Assembly (NCBI GenBank): GCA_024349245.1
Contig: JALDNG010000087.1
Span: forward strand, 114,501 to 178,500
Origin: Neodontobutis hainanensis
Taxonomy: Eukaryota; Chordata; Actinopteri; Gobiiformes; Odontobutidae
Reading direction: 5' to 3'
Length of the DNA stretch: 64,000 nucleotides
Part shown: piece by piece, positions 21,126 through 36,100 of the stretch
How the letters are laid out: each line of letters starts with the position of its first letter
Position numbering within the stretch: the first letter of the stretch is position 1
Made by a program: the position numbers and the translations under genes
Notes under the pieces: model-generated
Seen by the model: the letters and a program-made list of their open reading frames with translations, nothing else
The model's database searches: none
Told to the model about the DNA's origin: nothing

Positions 21126-24100
21126 CTGTATGGGTAAGAGGAGGTTAATATTCACAATAAATGGTGACATATTCCTGTAACCTACTTTTTCATGAGGGCA
21201 CAGCAGTACAGTGTCAAAATAATTACGACATAAGATTTTAAGTGCTGCAGAGTAATCACACAGAGTAAACACATCATCATGAAAATGTCTTCCTTCTGTC
21301 AAAATACAAATTTGTATAATTGACCACACTGTGTTTGTTCAGCTTTATTGCAATTAAGTTTAAAGGGAAACACTATTTGGAATGAAGGCCAGCACCAGAC
21401 GTGTAACCCAGGGGTTAACTCACTTCAATACAGTGTTTATTTTGCCAGTCTTTAAAGCTTTTCAAGAGCTTTCTAGAGAGTGTAGTGGCTTACAGTCTGG
21501 ACTTGGAGGAAACAAAAACATGATCCTGAGGTGTGAATTATAATTTCTTACAGTTTCAGTGTCATTCCCTCAACCCCAGGATCTGTAATATGTGAAGAAA
21601 ACCCCTTTTTTAAAAACACAATTACATTTCTAAATCCAAATAGCAGTGTACTATGTGAAATAGGGCCATTCTATACTTGTTTGAGGTAAATCAGTTGCAT
21701 GATTGTTAGCAATGAAATGCAATGTTAACTGTCAAAAATAAAGTTGGCCAACATGACCGATTCAGAATCTATCCTGTTACCATACTACGCCAGAAAAGCA
21801 CATTGAGGGTATGAAATGTGCCATTGTGTGTCTTACTCACCGAGGAGAGTCTATACCACTGTCTCCTGTCATGCTCTGGTTCTCCATCATTTCCACCGGT
21901 TCGCCAACCTCTGCCATGGCTCCATTGGAGATACTTAGACTACTTCTGTGATCCTGAAGTACTCCCCTTTCGTTGAGATTCCCAAAAATTGCTTTTGGAA
22001 TTTCCACATCAACAATCCACTGAGTAGATTCGCCATCACCCTCGTCTGTGGACTTACGGACAGTCTCAGTGTCCGATTCCACCTCACTAGTCTGGCAATA
22101 ATCAAAGATACTGCAGTCAGCAACCTCTGGGGTATCAGGGCATTCCAGACTATGGCTGGCCTCACTGTGACGTTCAGCTGTCGCTCTGTGCCCTGGGCTT
22201 GTTTCACTGTTGGGTAATCTGGTTTTCTGTTGGTAATGGACGACTTTTGCGCTAGTGTCGCCAGATTCAGAGCCACCTCTGTAAGCGCTATCCCGTCCTT
22301 CTTGAGTTAGTGGGCCAGGTTGAAAGTAAGAGTTGTAGCAGTGGCTGTTGGATCCTTGATATTTCAAGTCGAATGTGAGGTTGTAACCCAACTGAGGGTT
22401 CTGGTAATGGGCTACAGCTGCTTGGTACATCACTGCAGCATCAGCAACTTCATCTTCATTGAGACACAATGAACTGCAAGCGTCGTCTTCATCCTTTTCA
22501 TCGGCTCTTTCGTAAAGCTTAAAGTCATCTTCAATAAAATTACTAGTGTTCGTGACATAGGTATTGCCTGCACAGGCTGGCTCTAGCCTTTCTGCTTGCA
22601 CAACCTTTGTTTGCTCTACATTTGTATTGGTTCTTAGGTCCATTTTATTTGGGCTTACAGATATCTCACAAGGTTGATGGTGCGACATATGCTTATCATT
22701 TCTACAAACTTCCTCTCCTTGGGGTTTTGCAATTTTGATGGAATGCTTCCTTTGTAAAGTTGTGTTTGGAATCAGAGGAGCATGCAAGTGACTTGGATCT
22801 AAATAGTTTGCATCAGTTTGGTTACGGTCTGGAATTCCTTTGTAATCATGCTCCTCTTTATCCCAGATCTCTCTTGATCCTTTCTGGTGACGGACCTTGT
22901 CATCTATCCTAAGGGTACTACTCTGAGGATAGGCTGAGCTGTAATCCAATGGCAGCTCCCTGCTGGGTTTCAAGTCTATTTGAAGAGGTTGATCCCTTTC
23001 TTGCAGACAGTCATACCTGTCCTCAGAATTTGGTGACCTTCCTGTTTGCTCCCCTTCTGCTAAAACAATCTTGGCTCGTTGTGGATCCCATGATTTGGAG
23101 CGATGGCTTGTTCGCTCCTTTCTTCCTTGCCCTGAAGTCTTGCATTCCTTTGCCTCTCGCCTTCGATGCTCTCTGCTCGTGGTGGGGGTAATTACAACCT
23201 CTGAAGGGTCATTGTTTGACTCCACTTGGAAGGGATTGTCAATGCGTTTCTTATAAAGACATTTACCCTCCACGGTTCCACTCTCTTCCAGCTGATCTGG
23301 TTGATCCACATGGATTTCCACTTTGAGCCGAGTTGGGATCAAATCCTCCCCCTCTGGAAAGTTATCCGTACATATGGCCACCTTACTCCTGACCCTGTCT
23401 TTGTCCTTTTCCCTTTCCCGTTGTTTTTCTCGTGAAGAGTGCACCCTCCTCTTGCTGCGAGAAGCTTTTGGAGCAGACCGTCTCCCTCCTGTTGCCTTGG
23501 CAGAGTGATGATGCCTGGGTTTGGTACATGAAAGCATCTCAGTTGACATCCCCTTGTCTACTAACTTGTTGTCTTTGTCAAGCCCCCTTTCCATAACCGG
23601 ATCCAACCCCTTATCCCGCCTCTCCTCAAGCTTTTTCATTAGGACAGTGTGTCGGTTCAGGTTGTCCACAGTCAGTTCAGGATTGATTCGTTTAATAATG
23701 GCGTGCTCGAGGTCACGGGGTAAATTGTTAAGGTCGTCCTCATCCCGCACTGGCCACTCCTCTGGGGGGAACTGGCCTGAGAATGTGGCATACTCCTTCT
23801 TTGGCTTTTCTTTTTTGCCAACATTTCTTCTAAACAAACTTAGACCAAATTTTCTGGGCAGTTTGGTGTCTTTTTCTTTGCGGCTTGTGGCGTTTGTAGT
23901 TGCAGTGTTTTTGCTGACCTCGCTGGCCTGGCCGTCTGCTGCTGTGGAGGTAGACTGGTGTTGAACTGTGGGTCTGAGATCCAACGGTCGTGGCCACTTT
24001 AAGCTTTTGCCTGTGCATTCACTTATGGAAACCGACACTGAATGCTGGTCTGGGGTTGTGGAAGCAGGAACAGTACCGGTTACTGTGTTGAAGGCAATAT

Positions 24101-27100
24101 TATTGGCCACTGGAAGAGGGCTAAAGCAGCTGCAGGACTTGCAATGGGCCAAAGGGGGCGTCTGAGGAGTTTCCATACAGACGTCATTGCTCAAAAGGTA
24201 AGTAATGGGGGGAAGTGACGGGGGGTCGTCTGTTGCGCTGGAAGGCCACCAGTTTTTCTCACGGACCATGTTGTTGGTTATGAAGTAGGTCTGTGGAGTG
24301 ACAATGAAGTAGCCCTCTCCAGTGTGGTAAATTTTACGTTCTTTTATCAGATTGCCAAGAGCATTGTAGAGGATGTCCTGAGTTGGGATAGTTATTCCTA
24401 AAATACAAGGAACAAAATTAAGGGAATTAGAGTTAAGCAAAGTTTATGTAAGTTTTACTGTACAGTTGAAATAAAGTGGAGTATAACAATCAGAACTGTT
24501 TTCAGAAGTGTAAGATCTCCTCAAAGTGTAAATTTCTCGGTGTTTCGAACTGCGTTTTTGCGGACAGACCAATCAAGCCATTTGTCTGCAGAAGAGTGTG
24601 CTTTGCTGGGCTACGTCATACACAAGTAACTCGGCTCATGTGGCTAGTCCAAAACATTCAACATGGCGGACACTGCTACAGAGAGGCCGTTTGACTTGTT
24701 ATGTTATCTAGCGGCGCTCACGTGGCTTCCTTTTTGACAAATGGCTGTGTGGTTTTGTCTTTTTTTCGTCACATTGCCGTTTCTCTGATTGGTTAACATA
24801 ACGCTCGTAAACTTCGCCCTTGAAAATTTATGCAAGGAACAGGGAATCCAACTAACGTCTTTGTATAGAATACGACGAGTTAATTGCGGCTGGCCAGGCT
24901 AATACTATGCTATACAACCCCATTTCCAGAAATCTTAAACTTTAACAACCAAACCTGTTTATTCTGAATTAAATTAGGAAGTTCAGTGTATTTTAAAGCT
25001 CAACATTTATACAGCTGTGATGAAGTCATCAGAAGTAGTAGATTCAATGTAAAGGTGAAAGTTTTTAAAGTTCTCCGGAGAGAGCCACAGGAAATGGCCT
25101 AGTTATTAATATGGAGCATTCATCACTGCAAGCAGCCCATTTAAAAAAAAAAAAACACACATTGGCCTAGTGCTGGCAACACAGGATAGTATAATATACA
25201 TTACCTGGATGGGCCTTGCTCATGTAATTGATGAGAGCGTCCTGGTTCACAGTGATTTGGTTGGAGTTCATATCAGAGATGACGGAGCACAGCACTTCAG
25301 CCAGAGGAATGAACTGAGACTGAGGCACGGGAGACATCTGCACCGGGGACAGGTCACCTGGAACAAACAAAGATTCACATCAGGGGTCAGACAGGTGGGG
25401 GACTACTGCTCGCACGTAAACACACCTGGCTCTGATGGGTCTCTCTTCCCTCACTGAGCCAGTGAAAACAACTCTCAGAACTGCAGTTGACATTCCTCCG
25501 CTAACCACTTTCTAAATCATGGCCGAGGTGGTCTATTTATGTGAGTTATATGAACTGTGCCGGACTGCTTTTGAAATTCCATCAGTCCCGGGACGGACCG
25601 CAGAATTCCATTACTCCCACAGAAATGACCACAGTTTTGCCGGCGCACTAGATCACATATCCTGCCCCCCATAGCATACGGCCATGCACTTATAGGAGGA
25701 ACTCTTAGACAAACATGTTAGACTGACAGAGGATGAAGAGAGCCTTGGAAACAAGTTGGTTTTTAAATACCATAAAGTCATTATACAAGTGTTCTACTCC
25801 ATTCTGTAATGTCACTCTGAGGATTTTGACAGTAATTAAAGTAACATGCAAACAAACTTTAGGGAGCCATTAGCCTGAAGCCACAGTCTGTGTATCATAA
25901 AAAGTAAGTGCATTTTAAACACACCAGAAGTTCTTAGAGCATTTCATTTTAGAATCAAAGACAATCAACTGACTTTCATGCAAAGAAAAACATAATTAAA
26001 GCAACATGCTTACTTTCTTATGCAAGAGAGTATCACACAGTCACACAAAGAATGAGTCTGGCGATGAATATTGTCTAAAAACATTATGTCACTCTGATCT
26101 TTATCAGATCCACCAAGGCCTGCTTAATACAAACAGTAAATCTTCCAAAATGTATTTTCTCGTGTATATGATCTAACACAAGCCTGATACAAGAACAATT
26201 TCAGTGTTGATAAATGATTAAATCTGGACCAATCAAAGACAAACTTTCTTCATTTGAGGGGCAGTCTGAAGGCCATGAGTATCACCTTACACACAAGCCC
26301 GGAAAATTGGTTTTAGTTTATCAGCTACAGCCTATTAACCTAAACCCATTATGTGGTGTGTAGAAGGTGAAAAGACACTACAACAAAATACGGTATGAAA
26401 ATCAACTGTGAATTTATTTCACTTCTAATCTTTTGGATAAGCTTGCTAGAATAACATTCAAGCACCAGTTATGTAATGAATTATTTGTATTTGAAGCAAA
26501 CTTTTTAAATGTAGGGGTGCTGCCATTAGCGACAATGCAGAAGCTAAAACAAAATTGTTGTTTGTAGCCTGTCAACTTCAAGCTGAGAGACTAGAGCAAG
26601 GCTGGCAAACCAGTATAGCTTAAAGAGCCAAATTACCCAACACCGCTGCAAGAGCCACAATAAAAAATATGGATTCCCACACAACAGCAATTAACAGATT
26701 AATTACATAACAAATTGATTGTTTACAGTGTTTTGTTATTTGCAGATTTTAAAGCAGTTTTACCTTGTGCTTACAAATTGCTGAAGAGGTGAAATGGTGC
26801 TCCAAGGCTTTGAATCGAGACAGTCAAGTTTGGCAAAGTAAGCAAAATGGTTTCTCCTTTTTTTCTATAAAAGATAACTGCCAATTCAGATAACAATGTC
26901 CTGTTCTTTATATTTTCGCTTAGCTTTTTGTTTTCCCAGTTGCACTAGCTCAATACACCTGCACACAACGTGTTTACGCTTGTATTTGCTGCCTTAATGA
27001 AGTGTGGGATATTTCTGTATTGTCACATAATTGTTATTAGTATTGCAATTTGTATTATATCATATTCAAATGCATTTAATAAATCACACAAATGTTTATG

Positions 27101-30100
27101 AAATTAAAAAAGCAAGATAAGAGATGTCAAAGATCCAAGAGCCACAGGTTCACCAGCCCTGGGCTAGAAGTATAGCTAAGGCCAATAAACAGCAGTGTTT
27201 CCCACTGAACAACATAGTAAAAGAAGAATGTTTTCAGTTTATTTTATAGCGTTCTAAACTTTAAATCACAAAATCTGAATCTGTTTTCTCATGCGCTATC
27301 TAAAAACAAAACTGTTGTTGGTAATAAAGCCTAGCTATAAATTAATAAAAAAAAAAAAAGATAAAGAAAAACTTTTTTTTGACAATTTATTCCAAAAACA
27401 AGACAAACTGCATTAAAAAATAACATAGGCGTTTTGCGTCTTTCTTTTCAGTGTCATTTTTGTCCAGGAGACTACGATGATTTTAGTCAATAACCAAATT
27501 AAGTATTTTCTAGTATATATAGTAACATTTTCACAGCAGTAGAAAGCACTCTTTATCTTTTCAATTTGTCAAGAACCAAAAATCTTCTCTCTTTTGTTTG
27601 GTCTTTGCTATTACTAAATTCAGCCCATTCCATATAACTTCAACCTGTGCTATTGAGTAGAATATTCTGTGTGAAATTTTTTATCTGGGAACTGAGAGTG
27701 GTCACAGACACATGATGTTGTGTGGGAACTGTAAGTGATCCTCCCATCAACCCCAAGGGGTTTAACAAAAACACTGTCAGGCTCACACTTGTAAACTAAA
27801 CATTTTTAGCCCTACACTTGAACCACTTTAGGTTTGAGACAGGAAAAATAAACAGCTTAGCAAATATCTGTCATGACTGTGAGCGTGACAAAACACATGT
27901 GCCAAATGCATATTTCTTAGTTCAACGACAGGACAGCAGAAAAGTTAGATACAATTTAAAGATATAGGTGTTAAATGGTTCTAACAAAATTATTTACTGT
28001 ATTTATGACAACATTGGCTACACTACGGGGTCCTGTAAGCTTTTCAGACAGGGGTTTTCTTTGTTAAATTGATCCAATAACACACAGAATGGTTGTAAAA
28101 AAAAAAAAAAAAAACTCCCCCCGAGTTGGACATTAATCTGTCTAAAACTGCACGGATATCTCAATAGCAGTCTCTTCGCAGCAGAGAAGACTCAGCCGCC
28201 TATTGTGTTGGGCTTTCTATAGGATTGTCAGTCTACATAGCAACCACACGTGAGCGCTGCCATCAACAATCCATTTAGGTTCGAGAGGGGGGTGGACACA
28301 GGAATCAATAATTGAATACTTTATTTTGAAGGATATCCTGTTTATGACCTCCCATTATGATTTATAAAGGAAGTAATGGTTTAAAGTGCTAACCCACTAG
28401 AATTATTAGCATGTATAGAATATAAATACAACTATTTCTGTGGTGGGAAAGAGGTGTTGTAATTGGGAAGGGCCTTGAAAGGATTAGTGTTTTTTTTAGT
28501 ATAACATTAGCAGGCGTGACCGTCGAGGGGAGTCATTGTTCTAAGAGTCTTCACTCCAGAGGAAACGGACCTGTGTTCCTGTAACATGAGACCGGGACGG
28601 CCACATTACACTCTTTGTCATAACCGCCATGAATACTATGCTCGATGCCATGGCAACCAACCTTGGTCACAAAGAGAGGTCAGATTGAGAAGCTGACAAG
28701 ACAAGAGAATAGAAGCAACTAGTTAGTTACACAATCAAGATGCAAAAATGATGTTTAGTTTACTGAACAACCTGAAAGCACTGATACTATACAGTTGACT
28801 GGGGTTGGGTTTTTGCAAATATTTTTGTGTTTTGCACAAGAAATTAAACAAAAAGGGTCAAAACTTGTAGGCTTTGTTTATAAACCAACACACAGAATAA
28901 AAAAAACTTTTTCTAAATAAAAATTTTAAAAATTCAAATGAAGTTAAAATTCCATAATTTCAAATCTTGATTTCAGATATTAATAAAAGTGTTACTTAAG
29001 TATGTTGGCCGCTGTTTTGTTTAATGCTAGATGTGTTGTGCTTGTGTTTGAGTAATTTATATGTCAATAATGTCACCATGAATATTGTCTTAATTTGGGT
29101 TTTGTAGATTTAGCTAAATGTTTGCTAACTTTGTCACACAGAGTATTTAATGAATAAGCACAGGTGTTCTGTGCACGTCCGCAGGTCATTGTCTGCTTTT
29201 ATATCTACATATCCAAGCAGGCTACAGCTAGCTACTTGCTAATCTCCTCTACCAGCTCACTGACAGACCTCTGTGAAGTTGGCACCCCATCAAACGCAGA
29301 TTGACCAAAACTATCTAGATCATTTGTGCTGGTTTCTGCCATAAAATCTTTTGTTTGTGCTGTTATGGTTTTTAAGATATTATTTTTTTATAGGTTTATC
29401 TGGGTTCCCCTAGCCCCCTGCTGGTGCTGGGAGGTAATGAGATCAGATCGTAAAAGTGCGACACATTTGAAACATTAGTAGTTTGTTAATGTAAATTGAT
29501 TAGCAACATTTGTCACTTGGTTGCTATCTCTGTGTTATGTGTCTAAGTGTTATGTTTATTTTTTACCTTTAACACTCATGCTTGTTTAATATCCTTATAA
29601 AAAGGAGATAATTTATGTTAATTAAAGCCGCACTAGGTTTGTAATGTGTACATACATACATTACAAACTTAGTGCGGCTTTAATTAACATAAATTGTAAA
29701 TATAAACCATGTTTTGAACAATGGTCTCCAGATTAGTGTGCAGGTGTTTTTCTTCCTTTTGGAGCATTGTTTTATGCTCTTATTATTTTAGTGATGAGTA
29801 AACCTGGTTCAGACTGTGATAGCTGTTGAGGAGCAAAAACAGCACAAAAAGCACACAACAGTAATTACAGATATTTCTGACTTTTAAGTCCGGAGCAATG
29901 TGATGGGGTTTCGGGGCAAAAGCCCCTGATTAAGGGGGGGCCCATACCATAACAGTTGTCATCCCATTTTTAGGGCTTTAGCAGCCCTAACCGTGACCCA
30001 GTGGTAAAGTAGAGCCTATGTTGATGAAATAAAAATTCATGCTTACCAGACCAAGTATAAGGCTGGACTAAACTAACCACCAACAGTAAAAAAAACAAAC

Positions 30101-33100
30101 AAATGTACTAGCAGTGAGCAGGAGAAAATAAGCTAAACCATGTTGATATATTTTGTTTCCATAGTTGGAAATTTGATTTCATCTTATTTTAATGAGCTCA
30201 TATAGACCCACAGCCTGCAAACATGATACTGACATGTAGCTTGTTGAAACTGCTCAAGTTAAAAAAGAGTAAACGGAGGGTTTTATAAACAGTGTATGCC
30301 TTGATCCTTTACTGTTTTAAAGTCTTTGATTCTGGGATTTTGGGGCCAGTCAAATAAAAAAGTGTAGTTGTAATTTTTCTGACACAATGGCCAGCTAAAA
30401 TTTGTTTTATTAAAATTTTCTAGGGGAGGACCCAGACAATTATAACGTCCAACAAACTTGCATCTGACTGCACACCCATAACTGTGTTACATGTTTCTTT
30501 GGGTGATTTTGAAAAGCTTTCTACGCCCCTGATAAACCATCCAAATTAATTAATCAAATTAATCAACATCTCACATTTTACATCTGTGACAAATGTAAAG
30601 TTATATAATTGCATTGAATTATAAAAACACTTAGAAGCAGAGAATGTTCCTCTCCAGGCAATTATGATTTAGTAGTAATATTCATCTCAGGCCTGTCTGT
30701 TTACTGTGACCTCTAAAATGACCCCTTGAGTCTCCCAGTTAGAAGTCATGCTGAGAACCCTTCATGATCCAGTCGAAGTTTCCAACAAATCTCTGCAACT
30801 CTATATCACAGCTCCAATATTTTACTTTTATGGTTTTCAGCAACATTCATCCGCGGCCTACGCTCAACCCTACAGAAACAGCCATGTCATGAATTTCACT
30901 TGTGAACGTAAACTGCAGCCTGGGGGTTCCAGCGTCGATGATGATTGACAGGAACCTTCTCCAGTGCGTCCCCTCGGAGATCTGTGCAGTGATCAGTGCC
31001 ACATGTATTTCATGTGAGGGAGCCTCCATGCTGCGCGAGTCTCAATTCATATGCTGTGGTTGCATTACCTCACACATCACGCAAGACCGGACACAGACCT
31101 GGGACTGACCGCAATGCCTGACCCTTTAAGGAGGGCTCATACCTTTCTACTTACGAAGATCTAAATATTTATGGTATAGGAGTGAATAAGACATCCATGA
31201 TTCAGCCTGTAATTCCTCAAATAAATCCTTTACACTCTTCACCCAGTGATATCACGAAGAGGACACACATTTCAAAGATTAACTGCTTATTTATTAAGGC
31301 AGTGGAGGGAACAAAAAATGGACACAACAGCAGCACACTGTTTAAATCATCAAGGGATATTTATGTGTCCAAGATGCTACAGATGAGGCTACATGTGAAT
31401 CTAATCAGGTGTTCTATGGGAGTAGATTGTACATTTTGATTTTTGCAGTCATCAAGGCCTAAACTCTACAAAGTCTCTGAACGTCTATGGGATCTGGCAC
31501 CAAGATGTTAGCAGTAGATCAAGTTTTAGAGATTCTGAAGTGGGGACCATATGACCAAAAAAGAAACAATCCAAGTTAGATTGTGAAGTGTTACCATATA
31601 CTAGTGCTCAAGGTGTCACCATTTTTAAAGATTGGAATTTTTTTATAATATATATATATATATTTAAATATTTAAACATTGTAATGTGACGTATCAAGAG
31701 TCTTTAGTGTTAGAACAGCCACTTTGGAACAGTTTTTTTTTATTCAAAGAACTGGTGTAGAGGTATGGCACAGGCTCTGAACTGGCATTTAGAAAAACAT
31801 ATTTGACATAATGAAACACTAACAAAAGGGTTTTTTGTCGCAAACATTCAATTTGCTAAATTTTTCCCGTCCTTAACCTTTTGCCTTTACACCATCTAAC
31901 ACTAAATCAAGACTGGGTTCTAGTCCCTCACATTACGCCTTCACAGACACATTTCAGCTTATCTCATCCTGCAAACGTCTAATCTGTTTGGCTCCAGTAA
32001 GCAAACAAGCTAATCTTCTCTCTCTCTCTCTCTCTCTCTCATTAAGGACACACTGCGCTGTATTCAACGTGAACTTGAGGCCTGCACCCCTCCTCCCCTT
32101 CTCCCTTCGACTCAGACCCTGTGAAGGACACGCTCTGGTGAATCTACAGGCTGGCATTTGGCGATCTCAGCCACAACAATTCATACAGTCACATTCTAAA
32201 GATCAGGGAATGTGGAATAGAATTTATATGGCAACTCTGTCCCGCTCCCAGGACCATTTGTCTGTTTTTTTTTTTTTTGGGTTTGTGGACTCACAGACCC
32301 CCATGACTCCACCCGTTCCTTTTTATATATCTACATGTGTGTGTGCGTGCGTTGCCTTGTAACAGCGCTTTTTTACGAGTTGGTGCCTTTGACTTCCACC
32401 GAGTGCACAGATGTGGGCGTCGCAGTAAAATGGCCCAATAAACCGAGTGAAAAGATCCCTTCAGAGAGCAATCACCGTGCAAATGTCCCAACAACACAAC
32501 CCCTTTCCTGGCACTAGACTGCTTTCTATCCACTGTACAGATGATCAAAGACTGTTAAACTAAGATGAATGGCTGACAAGGTTAGCATCCACTTAGCTAA
32601 AGCCACAAAATCAACATTAAAGTAAGATACACATCACAATAATACAGATGCATATAGGTATACATATATGGGGGCTTGGGGCCATTTTTACTCCATCGGC
32701 TAATATTAAACAACATAGCAGCAACATTTTTGGTCACAAAAGCTCAACAGAGAAACTGCAGTAAACTCTTTTGTTTTTTATATCTATTTATACCTGAACT
32801 AACTATTCCAACTGTTGTCCTTTTTTACAGAGTAGTAAAGCTGAAATTGGCAACTCAAAATGTCTGTTTAAAACTTTAATGCATAATAATAAATTAAACA
32901 TTAGTTATACATGGCAAGTCATGGAAAAGCTCATAAAACACGTAGACTGAAAGCAAGTCTACAAAATAAAATTTCAGAAACCTAGCTAAATAGCACACCC
33001 AGATTATGCAGTTTGAGCTACTTCTGTATAAAGGCTTAGTCAGACTGGAGCTGGACTAAATACTCAAAATGTGCTACTTTTTTCCCTCATCGTGCAGCAG

Positions 33101-36100
33101 GGTGTAACATAAGTACACATACAAAAAGAAGACAAAGGTAAGGCAACACAAACACATTTTGTGTGTTGTTTTGGTCTATGACATCAAAAGGTCGACCTTT
33201 TGACCCTACAATTTATATGTACAGTAAGTTGGGCCAACTGCAGGAAGTTTGTGTTATTGCCGGATCTTGACACAATGGCTTTCCCACTGTGTTGAGGGAT
33301 TGTACCCTTTCAGAAGATTACAAGGGCTGGGTTTTTATTTCCTGCCGACAAGTCAACAGTCTCAAACTAACCGCAAATATCCAGGACAAAAGCCTTTTCT
33401 CACAAAATGCGGTAACAGAATAAACTAGAAATAGGTTTAGCTAGTTCAGCGGTTTTAGTAACAGACTAAATGCTTTCAACCAATAACTATGTCTGACTTT
33501 TATTATTAATAAACAACTTTTCATACATCTCCTGTGCTTAAAACCGTCTACCCAATACAGTCCTTCCAACACTCAAGTGCAATAAAATAGCATTAACTGA
33601 CAGCTCTATTGATTCAGACGCAACAATAAAACAATATTTTCTGCCCAAACTTACAGGCATTAGATCAATTATTAATCCCAGCCCTTGATGTTTTACTATC
33701 CAACTGAGCTTGTGTTTAAATATTAAGCGAGGAGTTGAAGTTGCAGGCTCAGGGTCAATTTTGGACTGTTTTTCCTGCAATTAAGACATTGGGAAAATAG
33801 GCTGTAGTAAAGCCGGCAGACGAGATTTATTCTGGATGACCTCCTGAATTAAAACAGGATATGAATTTTGACGTTTAAATGAAAGGAAATACAAGTCCAT
33901 TGTTCTGTTCTTGCTCAAAAAGCACTTTGGTTTAATGGCAGCTTGACTGGGTGAAGACAACACATGAGTTAAAGTTTAGGCCAAAGGAAAGGAGCTCACC
34001 AAGCCAGTGTTGGGTTGACACTTATCACCATAGAAACATACAATGTGGCAGCAAGAGACAATGCAACACCAAAGAAACAGACAGAAAGAGCCAAAATGCA
34101 AAGTGCTGCATAGCTACAGCTATTCATGGTGACAAAATAGCTTAGTGACATTTCACAGATGTTGGCAAAACACAAGAAAACAAGACATGACAAAAGCTAA
34201 GTTCACACTAGCTCAAAAAGTGTTTAGATCAGATTAGAGAAAATTATAATGTTGCATAAACCAAGTCCCCTTCAGGTTGGTGGAGAGAATCTGCCTCAAG
34301 TGGAGGAGTTCAAGTATCTTGGGGTCTTGTTCACGAGTGAGGTAAGGAGGGAACGTGAGTTTGACAGACGGAACGGTGCAGCTTCTGCAGTGATGGTCTG
34401 TCATGGTGAAGAAGGAGCTGAGCTGTAAGGCAAAGCTCTCGATTTACCAGTCAATCTATGTTTCTACTCTCACCTATGGTCATGAGCTTTGGGTCATGAC
34501 CGAAAGAACAAGATCCTGGATACAAGCGGCTAAAATGAGCTTTCTCCGCAGGGTAGCGGGGCGCTCCCTTAGAGATAAGGAGCTCGGTCACTCGGGAGGA
34601 GCTCAAAGTAGAATCACGGCTCCTCCACATCGAGAGGAGCCAGCTGAGGTGACTCGGGCATCTGTTTCGGACATGTCCCACCGGGAGGAGACCCCAGGGA
34701 AGACTACACTAGTGCAGGGGGAATACGCTTTATGCTAATATACCATGATCTTGCTTTGTGGTTGCCAAACATTGTGTTGGGACCCAAACGTTGGTCGTAA
34801 CAGATTGAAAAGAAAATATTCTTGCCAAGTTTTAAAGAATACAAAAAAGTAACAAATAGCACTGATGAAATTAATAGCATTTTTTTAAGAGGAAAAACAG
34901 CACTAGTTAACTTTGGAGGTTGTTTGTTGGTCTGTAATGTCAAAGGTCAATCAGAAAATGGTCTACCTATTGTAGTCCACTGGACCCCATAATTCGGGCT
35001 CCTTCCATGCATTTATATTGAGATAAAGATAGCAGTTCTAAATCTAAGTTCAGTTAAGTTATGGTTAATGGCTGTACATGACCTATCAATTTTCATCAGG
35101 TTCAACCACTATATAGTGGTTGAAATCAAATTTTTTGCACAGTCCAAACAATTAACTTTAAATTAATGCTCACATTACTTTGATAAAAACATGCAATGCT
35201 ATAATGATAAGCAAAGCATTTAGGAATATTAATATGATTTTATTTACTACTAAAATTACAAAGGTATCTGTGTAAGTGTAACGGTAACACAATAGATATT
35301 TAAAACCTGCTTTCCATTTTGCTCAGAGCAGCAATCAAAGTACCCCCTCAAAAAAAAAAATCTAATCTGAGCCACTTTTTCCTATAGCGCGAACAAAGCA
35401 TAAGATTCTCAAGTTAAGTTTTTTGTCACAACACAGCTTTGCTCAGAGTCCCTGCAGCAGAAATGCTTTTAACTAATGTTTCTACCATCTCACAATAATC
35501 TGAAAGGAGATCTCTGCTCTGCCATAACAATTAAATGACCTAATACTGAAGCTCAGCACTAAAACACTGTTATCATGTTCCTCTGAAATGAGAAACACAC
35601 CTGAGCAGGTGTTGAACTGAATATAGTCACATTGTAGAGAGAAGCAGGACTGTGGCTCTATGTAACATGAGCCACCATGTGATGCACCGCGACATGCAGT
35701 ATCTGGCTCTTGTCTGTTTTATTATAAACATTGGTCTGCCAGTTGCATACTGAGACGTAGCCATTTAGTGCAGACCGCTATATCTTTCCGGCCATTAATA
35801 TATGCTTTTATGTCAGAATAACCATTACCTATGGTTTGCTTATGTTCACTGTTTTGCTCCATACCCGCTCAGTGACTAACCATTTGTTTAAAAGCATAGA
35901 TCATTCCAAAGATGACGGTCCTTCAGTTATATTACTGATGATTTAACATGCACATGTGCGGAGGCCTGGAATAATGCAATATGACTTCAGTGTTTGTCAT
36001 GTGAATGATTCAGGCTGTGATCTGACATAAGGCTACATCCACACATTTTCATCCTAAAAGGGTGTTGTAAGATGAAAACAATCTCCATCTACTCTAGTAT

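Noticed and set aside
21935..24165. ORFs overlapping stox1 exon 3 in other frames
   Set aside because: Shadows of the long coding exon.
31954..32548. ORFs around the CT repeat in intron 1
   Set aside because: Driven by low-complexity sequence; no splice or motif support.
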